28,819 bases of DNA from Geobacteraceae bacterium (GTDB taxonomy: Bacteria > Desulfobacterota > Desulfuromonadia > Desulfuromonadales > Desulfuromonadaceae), in NCBI GenBank assembly GCA_020201305.1, contig JAIVHC010000167.1, positions 1-28,819 of the forward strand. The letters run 5' to 3'. This document shows positions 6,739 to 14,311 of the stretch, piece after piece (the stretch's first letter is position 1; every line of letters starts with the position of its first letter). The position numbers were made by a program, and so were the translations under genes. The notes beneath the pieces were generated by a model. The model searched no databases. It was not told the origin of the DNA and saw nothing but the letters and a program-made list of their open reading frames with translations.

Positions 6739-8352
6739 ATGTCTGAATTCAAGTATCAGGATCCATTCCCTCTGGGCAAAGACAAAACTCAATACCGCCT
6801 GCTGACGAAAGACTATGTCAGTACTGCCGATTTTGAAGGCCAGGAAGTGCTTAAGATTGACCCCGAGGGGCTGAAGTACTTGTCCAACCAGGCTTTTCGT
6901 GAAGTGAACTTCCTCCTGCGCCCGGCGCATAATGAAAAGGTCGCGGCTATCCTGGCAGATCCTGAAGCATCTGCCAATGATCGTGGTGTTGCCATGGCCA
7001 TGCTGCAAAACGCCATGGTATCGGCAAAATTCGAGCTGCCCTTCTGCCAGGACACCGGGACCGCTACAGTAGTGGGTAAAAAAGGGGAGAATGTCCGGAC
7101 CAGCTGCAATGATGCAGAACAGCTTTCTGCCGGAGTATACAAGACCTACACCGAAGAAAACCTGCGTTACTCTCAGAATGCCCCGCTCAACATGTACGAT
7201 GAAGTAAACACCAAATGCAACCTTCCTGCACAGATTGATCTGATGGCAACCGAGGGCAATGAGTATAAGTTCCTCTTTGTCGTCAAGGGTGGGGGTAGCG
7301 CCAATAAAACCTATCTGTACCAGGAGACCAAGGCGACGATCAACAAGAACTCTTTGGTTGACTGGCTGGTTGAGAAAATGAAATCCCTTGGCACTGCGGC
7401 ATGCCCTCCGTATCATATTGCCTTCTGCATCGGTGGCACCAGTGCGGAAACATGCCTGAAAACGGCAAAGCTTGCTTCCACGGGCTACTACGACGAACTT
7501 CCCACCCAAGGAAATGAACTCGGGCAGTCATTCCGCGATGTGGAACTGGAAAAAGAACTTCAGGAGCGCGCCGAAGGTTTGGGAATCGGGGCGCAATTCG
7601 GCGGCAAGTATTTTGCCCACGATGTGCGCATAATCCGCAGCAGTCGTCATGGAGCATCATGCCCCATCGGTCTCGCTGTGTCATGTTCCGCAGATCGTAA
7701 CATCAAAGCCAAGATCAATAAGGATGGAATCTGGTTGGAGCAGATGGATGACAATCCGGCACGCCTGCTTTCCAAGGAAAGCCGTGGTCAGCGCCCTGAA
7801 GTGGTTAGCGTCGATCTCAATCGCTCCATGGATGAGGTTCGGGAGGAGCTGTCCAAGTACCCCATCAAGACCCAGCTGGCCCTTAACGGCACCATTATTG
7901 TCGGCCGCGATATTGCACACGCCCGTTTCCGCGAGATTATCGAGCGCGGTGAAGAGCTGCCGCAATATCTGAAAGACTACCCCATCTACTATGCCGGTCC
8001 TGCTAAAACTCCGGAAGGGAAGCCTTCTGGTTCCTTCGGTCCGACTACTGCGGCGCGCATGGATCCGTATGTGGATATGCTTCAGTCACGCGGAGCATCC
8101 ATGATCATGATTGCGAAGGGCAATCGATCGCAGCAGGTTACCGATTCGTGCAAAAAGCACGGTGGTTTCTACCTCGGCTCCATAGGAGGGCCTGCAGCAG
8201 CTCTGGCAGAATACAACATCAAAAGCGTAGAATGCCTCGACTTTGAAGACCTCGGCATGGAAGCTGTGTGGAAAATTGAAGTGGTAGATTTTCCCGCTTT
8301 TATCCTGGTGGATGACAAAGGCAACGACTTCTTCAAGGAGTTGGGAATCTAG
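6739..8352 (+). CDS. Fumarate hydratase, class I (single-chain, Fe-S)
   Basis: Hydrates fumarate to malate in the (oxidative or reductive) TCA cycle. The protein has 537 residues, close to E. coli FumA/FumB. The N-terminal alpha-type domain holds the cluster cysteines in PFCQDTGTAT (Cys103) and AACPPYHIAF (Cys222); the third ligand is in HGASCPIGLAVSC (308-316). The C-terminal beta-type domain contains GPTTAARMDPYVD and ends IEVVDFPAFILVDDKGNDFF. The [4Fe-4S] cluster of this class is oxygen-labile, which fits an anaerobe. AAAGGAG stands 7 bases before the ATG. It is a single-gene unit with its own promoter and terminator, and the only plus-strand gene of the window. Confidence 0.97.
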   Translation: MSEFKYQDPFPLGKDKTQYRLLTKDYVSTADFEGQEVLKIDPEGLKYLSNQAFREVNFLLRPAHNEKVAAILADPEASANDRGVAMAMLQNAMVSAKFELPFCQDTGTATVVGKKGENVRTSCNDAEQLSAGVYKTYTEENLRYSQNAPLNMYDEVNTKCNLPAQIDLMATEGNEYKFLFVVKGGGSANKTYLYQETKATINKNSLVDWLVEKMKSLGTAACPPYHIAFCIGGTSAETCLKTAKLASTGYYDELPTQGNELGQSFRDVELEKELQERAEGLGIGAQFGGKYFAHDVRIIRSSRHGASCPIGLAVSCSADRNIKAKINKDGIWLEQMDDNPARLLSKESRGQRPEVVSVDLNRSMDEVREELSKYPIKTQLALNGTIIVGRDIAHARFREIIERGEELPQYLKDYPIYYAGPAKTPEGKPSGSFGPTTAARMDPYVDMLQSRGASMIMIAKGNRSQQVTDSCKKHGGFYLGSIGGPAAALAEYNIKSVECLDFEDLGMEAVWKIEVVDFPAFILVDDKGNDFFKELGI

Positions 8353-8384
8353 GCATATCCCGACCAGATAGAGGTTGAACCTGA

Positions 8385-8423
8385 ACAGCCGGTGAGCGTT
8401 ATACACTCACCGGCTGTTTTTTT
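8385..8423 (+). terminator. Intrinsic terminator of the fumarase gene
   Basis: A perfect 12-bp stem, ACAGCCGGTGAG with CTCACCGGCTGT, around a 9-base loop and followed by a run of seven T. It lies 33 bases after the fumarase stop codon. Confidence 0.95.
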
Positions 8424-8443
8424 ATGCGTAACACTTAAGGCGC

Positions 8444-8482
8444 AAAAAAAGCCCTGTTCCGGAGGAGGAGTGGAACAGGGCT
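8444..8482 (-). terminator. Intrinsic terminator for the yciO-type operon or a small RNA
   Basis: Read on the minus strand: AGCCCTGTTCC, loop ACTCCTCCTCC, GGAACAGGGCT, then seven T. The 11-bp stem is perfect. It ends minus-strand transcription convergently with the fumarase terminator about 20 bases away. Confidence 0.9.
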
Positions 8483-8554
8483 CATGGCTCCAGAGGCTGG
8501 AACCTCTATCGCTGTCGCACTTTGGTCATCAATTTCCGACAACCTTTACGTGCA
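8444..8554 (-). ncRNA. Candidate structured small RNA
   Basis: About 110 bases between a promoter-like sequence and a strong terminator, with no reading frame. The promoter candidate is TTGATG (8590-8585), an 18-base spacer, then TAAACT (8566-8561). The predicted RNA folds into three parts: GCAC/GUGC (8553-8550 with 8520-8517) enclosing a 7-bp stem GGUUGUC/GAUGACC (8544-8524); AGAGG/CCUCU (8507-8492); and the terminator hairpin, whose loop ACUCCUCCUCC is complementary to Shine-Dalgarno sequences. I matched it to no known riboswitch or RNA family. It may instead be only the 3' untranslated region of the upstream gene. Confidence 0.4.
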
Positions 8555-8628
8555 TATCCTAGTTTAGCGTGTGTGTTACATTTTCATCAAGCCTAAAATA
8601 CTTCAGGGTAACTAAACGGTACCGAAAA

Positions 8629-9237
8629 CTACTTGATCCAAGAAATATCCCCACAGCCATGGCGCAACACCTCAATCTCTTCATCTATGAGACTTATAAC
8701 CGTCGATGGTTCGCCACTGAGCTTTCCTCCATCCACTACCATATCCAACCGGGATCCGAACTCATCATCTATCAGACTCGGATCTTCAAAGGTCTGTTGC
8801 TGGGTAACGTTAGCGCTAGTGGTTACCAAAGGATGTCCCAATTGACGCACTATCTCCAGGGCAATATTATTATCCGGCATCCTCACCCCTACGGTGCGCT
8901 GTTTGGTCACAAGTAATTCGGGCACCTCACGGGTAGCTTCGAGTACAAAGGTATAGGGACCGGGCAGATGGCGCTTCATTATCTTAAACGCATTGTTGCT
9001 CACATTGGCATAGCCGGCAATAGTGGCGAGATCAGGGCAGATAAACGAAAAGGGCTTGCGCTTATCTCTTTGCTTGATCTGATAGATTTTCTCGATTCCC
9101 TTTTTATTATAGATATTACATCCCATGCCGTAGGTTGTATCCGTGGGATATACAATAACCCCTCCTTTACTCAGACACTCAACTACCCGGTCGATGAGGC
9201 GTTGCTGCGGGTTGTGCGGATTAATTGTCAACATCAT
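8629..9237 (-). CDS. Threonylcarbamoyl-AMP synthase-like protein (Sua5/YciO/YrdC family)
   Basis: Family members make threonylcarbamoyl-AMP from threonine, bicarbonate and ATP for the t6A37 modification. The 202 residues align best, by eye, with YciO: INPHNPQQRLIDR at the start, then GGVIVYPTDTTYGMGC and IKQRDKRKPFSF, PGPYTFVLE in the middle, and TTSANVT. The basic KxRxKRKP stretch is the nucleotide-binding motif of active members. Whether this copy is the cell's t6A enzyme or a YciO paralogue cannot be told. The start ATG overlaps the stop of the DUF493 gene as ATGA, so they are coupled. If active, its product leads to t6A, the substrate of the MtaB encoded at the start of the window. Confidence 0.88.
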   Translation of the reverse strand: MMLTINPHNPQQRLIDRVVECLSKGGVIVYPTDTTYGMGCNIYNKKGIEKIYQIKQRDKRKPFSFICPDLATIAGYANVSNNAFKIMKRHLPGPYTFVLEATREVPELLVTKQRTVGVRMPDNNIALEIVRQLGHPLVTTSANVTQQQTFEDPSLIDDEFGSRLDMVVDGGKLSGEPSTVISLIDEEIEVLRHGCGDISWIK

Positions 9238-9500
9238 AGTATGTACCTGACTCCTTCCAATTGCTGCAGCAGGGTATAAATCCTGCGGCGTTGGTCTTCA
9301 CTCTCGAGCAAAGCATTCACTGAGATACAAAAATATTTCCCTGCACTGCTGCTGCGGTGATTGATACTCGCAGCAGAAATCTCTACCACTTTGGTCACTG
9401 CAGTTTCTACCTCCTGTGAGAGTTGCTCTTGTACACTCACAGTTCCAAAAACCTTGAAGGTGTATTTACACGGATATGTTTGGAGGGATCTCTGTTTCAT
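9234..9500 (-). CDS. DUF493/YbeD family protein
   Basis: A small cytoplasmic protein of 88 residues with the YbeD/HP0495 pattern: a YTFKVFG strand near residue 13, GKYFCISVNALLES near residue 54, and a C-terminal helix plus strand ending LLQQLEGVRYIL. Members form a ferredoxin-like ACT-type fold; their role is unknown. It starts 50 bases after dut and its stop overlaps the next start (ATGA). Only a weak AGAAAGAG ribosome-binding site is visible. Confidence 0.85.
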   Translation of the reverse strand: MKQRSLQTYPCKYTFKVFGTVSVQEQLSQEVETAVTKVVEISAASINHRSSSAGKYFCISVNALLESEDQRRRIYTLLQQLEGVRYIL

Positions 9501-9550
9501 GACTCTTTCTATTCTGGAGGATAAAGTTACCTGCAGTACGCGTGCCCGGG

Positions 9551-10000
9551 TTAATGCTGCACTCCGGTATGGCCAAAGCCCCCGCCATTGCGCAGGGTGA
9601 TGTCCAATTCAGCGACCTGGTGCCACTCAACTCTGGAAACAGAAGCAACTACCAACTGTGCAATTCGGTCTCCATTGTTGACCTCAAAATCAGCATCGCC
9701 ATGATTTATAAGTACAACTTTGATCTCGCCGCGATAATCTGCATCAATGGTTCCTGGGCTGTTTACCAGCCCTATGCCGTGCTTGAGAGCCAAGCCGGAA
9801 CGGGGCCGCACCTGTGCCTCAAATCCCGCGGGGAGCGCGATGGCAATTCCCGTATCTACGAGGGCGCGCTCTCCCGGAGCGAGACGCAATGAACCCTCAA
9901 TGTAAGCACTCAAATCCATCCCGGCAGCAAGTTCGGTTTTATATGTGGGCACCACACTGTCTGGATACAGCTTTTTAATCTCAACGTCTACTCTATTCAC
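9551..10000 (-). CDS. dut: Deoxyuridine triphosphatase
   Basis: Hydrolyses dUTP to dUMP and pyrophosphate, keeping uracil out of DNA and supplying thymidylate synthesis. All five trimeric dUTPase motifs are seen in 149 residues: AAGMDLSA (25-32), RPRSGLALKHG (about 66-76), GTIDADYRGE (about 83-92), NGDRIAQLV (about 108-116), and the flexible C-terminal RNGGGFGHTG. The start is a GTG with GGGAAG upstream. It follows the M16 peptidase gene by 39 bases, an arrangement also known in Geobacter-like genomes. Confidence 0.97.
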   Translation of the reverse strand: MNRVDVEIKKLYPDSVVPTYKTELAAGMDLSAYIEGSLRLAPGERALVDTGIAIALPAGFEAQVRPRSGLALKHGIGLVNSPGTIDADYRGEIKVVLINHGDADFEVNNGDRIAQLVVASVSRVEWHQVAELDITLRNGGGFGHTGVQH

Positions 10001-10039
10001 CCGATATCTTCCCTGCTTAAGTTAGTTGTAAGATCTCCA

Positions 10040-11302
10040 TCAATGTTTGAGTCTAACATTGTGCAGGGCCCCGTCAGCGGTGTCAACATCGCCAAGCACA
10101 CACGCAACCAGATACTTGTCCTGCATCAAATCAGCTCCCAGGCTCTGCACATCCTGCACACTTACGTGTTCCAATGCGTGGAGTAATTCATTTGCCTCGG
10201 TATATTCATTGCGGTAAAAATCATTCATAGCTAGACGCTCCATACGCACATGGGTACTGTCCAGTCCCATCTTGAATCTAACTTGTAACAATTGACGTGA
10301 AGCCTCCAGATCATCCTGGGTGACTCCATGGGCTACAAAAGTATCCGCTTCATCACACAGTGCCTCTAGCACCTGTAAAGCATGGGATTTATCTGTTTCA
10401 ACCGCAGTCACCATCGCTCCACTGTCGCTGTAGGTGTTGAGATAGCTATACAGATTGTACGCCCAGCCGTGTTTTTCGCGGATGCGTTGGAAGATCCTGG
10501 AACTCATCCCGCCGCCCCATATCGCATCTAGAAGGATCGCGGCAAACCGACGTGGATCCTTTTGATTCAACGCAGGGAAACCAAAGCATATTTGAGCACG
10601 CGAATCCGTGCGGGGATGCAACGCTACAGTTTTATGCGTGACTATCGCGCTGGATTCTTGCACCAGTGCACACGGTTTCATGTGCTCCATGATGGGTTCA
10701 AATGCAGCAACCACAGCCGCGTGAGAGACATTGCCCGCAACAGCTACTGTCAAACAAGAGTTAAGATATTCATGGCGATAGAATTGTTCAAGGCGTAGAG
10801 CATCCAGGCGAGCTACAGAGTCGAGACTTCCCGTTACCGGGTTACCCAGGCTAGATGTGTCCCAGAAGGTGCGCGAAAAAAGATCGTGTATATATTCGCT
10901 TCCATCCTCATACAGGTGGTTTATCTCGTGGAGGATGATCTGGCGTTCGTGCTCCACAGCCGTATTACTGAAATTCACATCGTGGAGTAATCTGCCGAGG
11001 AGTGAGGCCGCAATAGGAAATTTGTCCGCAATCGTATGTAGATGGATAAAGCTGTATTCACGTCCGGTAAAAGCATTGAGAGGACCACCGATGGTATCGA
11101 TTTTCTTTGCCAGACCTAGCGCCGATTCTGCATCACCGGATTTCAGCAGCATATGTTCAATAAAGTGGGTAATTCCCAGCTCTTGTGCGTGTTCATGCCG
11201 AGAGCCACGTCCGATAAGAAGCCCCATGCTTAACGATTCAGTGTGGGGTAATTCTTCGGTGAGAATACGAATTCCATTTTTCAATACAGATCTTCGAATC
11301 AT
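10040..11302 (-). CDS. M16-family zinc metallopeptidase
   Basis: Pitrilysin/processing-peptidase type protein of 420 residues, the usual length of the single-unit bacterial PqqL/MPP-beta-like peptidases next to pnp. The inverted zinc motif HFIEH is at 46-50 and the distal zinc ligand is probably Glu126 in LHEINHLYED. The C-terminal half shows the inactive M16 repeat with GGGMSSRIFQRIREKHGWAYN, which supplies the conserved R/Y substrate contacts. No signal peptide is present, so it is probably cytoplasmic. GAGGGG precedes the ATG. A terminator separates it from pnp, so it should have its own promoter, but I saw only weak candidates in the 66 bases between. Confidence 0.94.
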   Translation of the reverse strand: MIRRSVLKNGIRILTEELPHTESLSMGLLIGRGSRHEHAQELGITHFIEHMLLKSGDAESALGLAKKIDTIGGPLNAFTGREYSFIHLHTIADKFPIAASLLGRLLHDVNFSNTAVEHERQIILHEINHLYEDGSEYIHDLFSRTFWDTSSLGNPVTGSLDSVARLDALRLEQFYRHEYLNSCLTVAVAGNVSHAAVVAAFEPIMEHMKPCALVQESSAIVTHKTVALHPRTDSRAQICFGFPALNQKDPRRFAAILLDAIWGGGMSSRIFQRIREKHGWAYNLYSYLNTYSDSGAMVTAVETDKSHALQVLEALCDEADTFVAHGVTQDDLEASRQLLQVRFKMGLDSTHVRMERLAMNDFYRNEYTEANELLHALEHVSVQDVQSLGADLMQDKYLVACVLGDVDTADGALHNVRLKH

Positions 11303-11368
11303 GGCCCCTCATGATAAATACTTGCACCGATTTACCTGCAATGAACCTTAAAACAAAGTGGCATAACT

Positions 11369-11408
11369 AAAAAGTCCCTGTACATCTTAGCACAAGATGA
11401 CAGGGACT
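11369..11408 (-). terminator. Intrinsic terminator of the rimP-pnp operon
   Basis: Minus strand: AGTCCCTGT and ACAGGGACT pair perfectly and enclose an inner CATCTT/AAGATG stem, followed by five T. It begins about 25 bases after the pnp stop codon. Confidence 0.88.
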
Positions 11409-11433
11409 CCAGAAGCACCATCTCTAAACACAA

Positions 11434-13614
11434 TTACATTTTAAAAACGTATATTGCACTTATTCCGGTATTTACCTCATTACTGATGGCGTCGCAAAAA
11501 GTCCGCCCTCCGGCGTTACGGCGTTTTTTCAGGACCTCGACATACCAGATGTATGCCTTCGTCCCTGAAAAACCACCAGGCCTTGTAGGTCGAAATTTTT
11601 GCTTTACTGCATCGCCCTCATTGAGGACATCAGTCACATTGCGGACACGCTCCTTGGCGAGTTCACTGACATGTACCAGACCATCAGTACCGGCAAAAAT
11701 CTCCACAAAAGCACCGAAGTCCATAATTTTTTTCACGGTACCCTCATAGATCTTGCCAACCTGGGCTTCCTGGGTCAGTTCGTTGATCATGCGCGCAGCC
11801 GCTACAGCTGCCTCGCCGTCGGCGGAGGAGATATTGATGCGTCCGTCATCCTCAATATCGATACCGCAGCCTGTGGCCTCAATGATACCACGTACGGTTT
11901 TGCCCCCGGCACCGATAATAGTACGTACCTGTTCCGGCTTCACATAGACCGTGGTAATACGTGGAGCATAGGGAGAAAGGTCGGCACGGGACCCGGAAAT
12001 AGCATCAGCCATTTTACCCAGAATATGCAGACGTCCTTCCCGCGCCTGCTCAAGGGCGGTATGCATGATATCGCGGGTGACACCGTCAATCTTTATATCC
12101 ATCTGCAGGGCGGCAATGCCCTCCTCAGTACCGGTAACCTTGAAGTCCATATCCCCGAGATGATCCTCATCCCCGAGGATGTCGGAAAGCACGGCAACGT
12201 CATCGCCCTCTTTAACCAGGCCCATGGCAATACCGGCAACTGGATTCTTCACCGGAACCCCGGCATCCATCAGAGACATCGATGCGCCGCATACTGAGGC
12301 CATAGAGGAAGAACCGTTGGATTCCAGGACATCCGACACGATACGAATGGTGTAAGGGAAATCGTCAAACGAAGGCAGTATTTTGGAAACAGAGCGCTCT
12401 GCAAGCATGCCATGTCCTATTTCGCGGCGACCGGGGAACAGACGCATGCTGGTTTCGCCTACGCAGAACGGAGGGAAGTTGTAGTGGAGCATAAACTTCT
12501 TGAAATCCATCCCCTGCACGTTATCTATACGCTGGTCATCACTTGCGGTACCCAGAGTGGATGCAACCAGCGCCTGGGTTTCGCCACGGGTGAACAGTGC
12601 GCTACCGTGGGCGCGGGGCAGTATACCAACTTCGGCGGTAATGGGCCGAATGGTCTGCATATCACGTCCATCAATGCGGATGTGATCCCGCAGGATCATC
12701 TGGCGCACCACGCGCTTTTCAATACTTCCGAGAATCGAAGAAATCTCACCTTCACGCTCGGGAAATTCCTCTGCAAACAGCTCTTGAACCCGATCACGAT
12801 TCGCACTCAGGGCTGCAGAGCGGTCCTGCTTATCCTGCAATTTTACCGCTTCAGCAATCTGTGTTTCGCTGGACTCGGTAACCCTTTTCTCAAGTTCAGC
12901 GTCCACTTCGGGAACATTGAACTCGCGCTTGGTTACTCCAACCTGCTGCTGCAATTTTTCCTGCATCTCGATCAGAGGCTGGATGGAGCGATGTCCGAAG
13001 AACACCGCTTCGAGCATTTCATCCTCACTTACCAGATCAGCCTCGCCTTCAACCATCATGATGGCATCGCGCGAACCGGCAACCACAATTTCGATATCGC
13101 TCTGCTCGATCTGTTCGATGGTGGGGTTGGCAATAAATTCACCCTCAACCCGACCTACGCGCACTGCAGCGATGGGCCCGGCAAACGGAATGTCGGATAC
13201 GGTAACCGAAGCGGATGCAGCGAGAATTGAAAGGGTATCCGGATCATTAATACAGTCTGCTGAGATAACTGTCGGCATGATCTGGGTCTCATTCATGTAC
13301 CCTTTGGGGAACAGCGGACGCATGGGACGGTCAATCAAGCGGCAGATCAGGGTCTCACGTTCAGTGGCCCCACGCTCACGGCGAAAGAAAGATCCGGGTA
13401 TTTTGCCACTGGCGTAGAATTTCTCCTGGTAATTGACCACCAGTGGGAAAAACGCCTGCCCCGGGCGCATTGTTTTGTCTGAAACCGCGGTACATAGAAT
13501 TTTGGTCTCACCATAGGTTACTACCGTGGCACCATCAGCCTGGCGTGCCATTTTACCGGTTTCAATCGTGAGAGGCTTGCCGTTAAACTCAACTTCTACT
13601 TTCTGATAACTCAT
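11434..13614 (-). CDS. pnp: Polynucleotide phosphorylase with a repeat-encoded, chimeric C-terminus
   Basis: 3'-5' phosphorolytic exoribonuclease, core of RNA decay. Both RNase PH domains and the linking helical domain are intact (about 1-550), followed by KH with GAGGKTVRGIIEATG near 560-605. S1 begins near 617 with YEGTVKKIMDFGAFVEIF and runs through GLVHVSELAKERV to GDAV at 667-670. There the family pattern stops: the last S1 strand (normally KVLEID..GRIRLS) is missing. Residues 671-710 are encoded by a partial copy of the dispersed repeat (11484-11604) and 711-726 by sequence beyond it. The reading frame passes through unbroken, and a terminator follows. AGGAG stands 6 bases before the ATG. 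RNA binding by S1 is probably weakened; the catalytic core looks functional. A misassembly at the repeat is the main alternative. Confidence 0.93.
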   Translation of the reverse strand: MSYQKVEVEFNGKPLTIETGKMARQADGATVVTYGETKILCTAVSDKTMRPGQAFFPLVVNYQEKFYASGKIPGSFFRRERGATERETLICRLIDRPMRPLFPKGYMNETQIMPTVISADCINDPDTLSILAASASVTVSDIPFAGPIAAVRVGRVEGEFIANPTIEQIEQSDIEIVVAGSRDAIMMVEGEADLVSEDEMLEAVFFGHRSIQPLIEMQEKLQQQVGVTKREFNVPEVDAELEKRVTESSETQIAEAVKLQDKQDRSAALSANRDRVQELFAEEFPEREGEISSILGSIEKRVVRQMILRDHIRIDGRDMQTIRPITAEVGILPRAHGSALFTRGETQALVASTLGTASDDQRIDNVQGMDFKKFMLHYNFPPFCVGETSMRLFPGRREIGHGMLAERSVSKILPSFDDFPYTIRIVSDVLESNGSSSMASVCGASMSLMDAGVPVKNPVAGIAMGLVKEGDDVAVLSDILGDEDHLGDMDFKVTGTEEGIAALQMDIKIDGVTRDIMHTALEQAREGRLHILGKMADAISGSRADLSPYAPRITTVYVKPEQVRTIIGAGGKTVRGIIEATGCGIDIEDDGRINISSADGEAAVAAARMINELTQEAQVGKIYEGTVKKIMDFGAFVEIFAGTDGLVHVSELAKERVRNVTDVLNEGDAVKQKFRPTRPGGFSGTKAYIWYVEVLKKRRNAGGRTFCDAISNEVNTGISAIYVFKM
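11484..11604 (+). repeat. MITE-like repeat, copy 2 (partial, inside pnp)
   Basis: Starts with the full end sequence TGATGGCGTCGCAAAAAGTC and follows the copy at 21197-21348 (inverted) through the central GACATACC/GATGTATG palindrome to AAATTTTTGCTT, where it passes into pnp coding sequence. The outer 31 or so bases of the other end are absent. The 121 bases are read in frame as the C-terminus of PNPase. Confidence 0.88.
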
Positions 13615-13627
13615 GTGTTTCTCCTGC

Positions 13628-13647
13628 GCAGAACTTATGAGTTCTGC
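13628..13647 (-). promoter_or_regulatory. Hairpin just before the pnp ribosome-binding site
   Basis: GCAGAACT and AGTTCTGC form a perfect 8-bp stem around a 4-base loop, ending 4 bases before AGGAG of pnp. With the longer hairpin upstream it makes up the pnp leader. Confidence 0.6.
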
Positions 13648-13664
13648 ATGTATTGCGCGTACTT

Positions 13665-13815
13665 AAAAAAAAAGGGCTGCCGGAGGTTGGCCTGAGAAAG
13701 ATGCGGACCGTAAGGGGATGTCTGCGGCACACCCCTGCGGTCAGAACCTTTCTCCGGTCATCCTCCATTGCCCCGGCTTATAATGTGGCAGCCCACCTCA
13801 GGGAAGACTGCCACA
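13665..13815 (-). promoter_or_regulatory. rpsO-pnp intercistronic leader with attenuator-like alternative stems
   Basis: Minus strand, after rpsO: segment 1 TGTGGCAG (13815-13808), segment 2 GGGCTGCCACA (13794-13784), segment 3 GGCAGCCC (13681-13674) and then nine T. Segment 2 can pair with segment 1, or with segment 3 to close a terminator; the two pairings exclude each other. Between 2 and 3 lies a long imperfect stem built from GGAGG/CCTCC, GAGAAAG/CTTTCTC and GACCG/CGGTC. In E. coli a long hairpin here is cut by RNase III and PNPase represses its own synthesis; a similar role is likely but not shown. Confidence 0.65.
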
Positions 13816-13828
13816 CCCTACATTCTTA

Positions 13829-14095
13829 CTAACGTCTGATACCCAGACGGGAAATCAAGCTGCGATAGCGCTCAACATCCTTTTTCTTCAGGTAGTCAAG
13901 AAGACGACGACGCTGACCTACAATTTTAAGCAGGCCCCTGCGTGAATGGTGATCTTTTTTGTGGGTTCTGAAATGGTCAGTCAGTTCAGTAATCCGCTTC
14001 GACAACAACGCAACCTGAACCTCAGGAGAACCGGTATCACCCTCCTGGGTCTGAAATTCCTTAATAATTTCCTGTTTTTTTTCTGTGGCCAGCAC
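13829..14095 (-). CDS. rpsO: Ribosomal protein S15
   Basis: Primary 16S rRNA-binding protein of the 30S platform. The 88 residues match the family length, with the signature DTGSPEVQVALLSKRI, HKKDHHSRRGLL and QRRRLLDYLKKKD. The frame is open to a TTG at 14113, but AAAGGAG within that extension stands 8 bases before the GTG at 14095, which gives the normal N-terminus (M-LATEKKQ), so I use the GTG. The 216-base gap upstream (14096-14311) has a possible promoter, TTTACA-17-TAAGAA. pnp follows after the attenuator-like leader. Confidence 0.97.
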   Translation of the reverse strand: MLATEKKQEIIKEFQTQEGDTGSPEVQVALLSKRITELTDHFRTHKKDHHSRRGLLKIVGQRRRLLDYLKKKDVERYRSLISRLGIRR

Positions 14096-14311
14096 TGTGG
14101 CATCTCCTTTCAAGCTTTAAAATCCGGAATCCCGGTTAACCTAGTGAAATACAAAGTGTTCTTAACACATCAACTGCTCACTGTAAAGCGCATTCTCCTT
14201 CGCAGTGGTGGTTTATAACACAGCTTTTACCCAGCGGCAATACCGACTCGAACCTGAGACTGAAATTATTGCTCCGAAAGAGGTGGCATGACCTCACATC
14301 AGGGCAAGGGG

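Noticed and set aside
8428..8628. Known riboswitch or 4.5S/6S RNA at the candidate sRNA
   Set aside because: I compared it from memory with c-di-GMP, fluoride, guanidine, cobalamin and THF riboswitches and with SRP RNA; the conserved cores are absent.
14225..14260. GGTTCGAGTC on the minus strand, like a tRNA T-loop
   Set aside because: The flanking bases do not pair as a T stem, and no anticodon or acceptor stem can be built around it.
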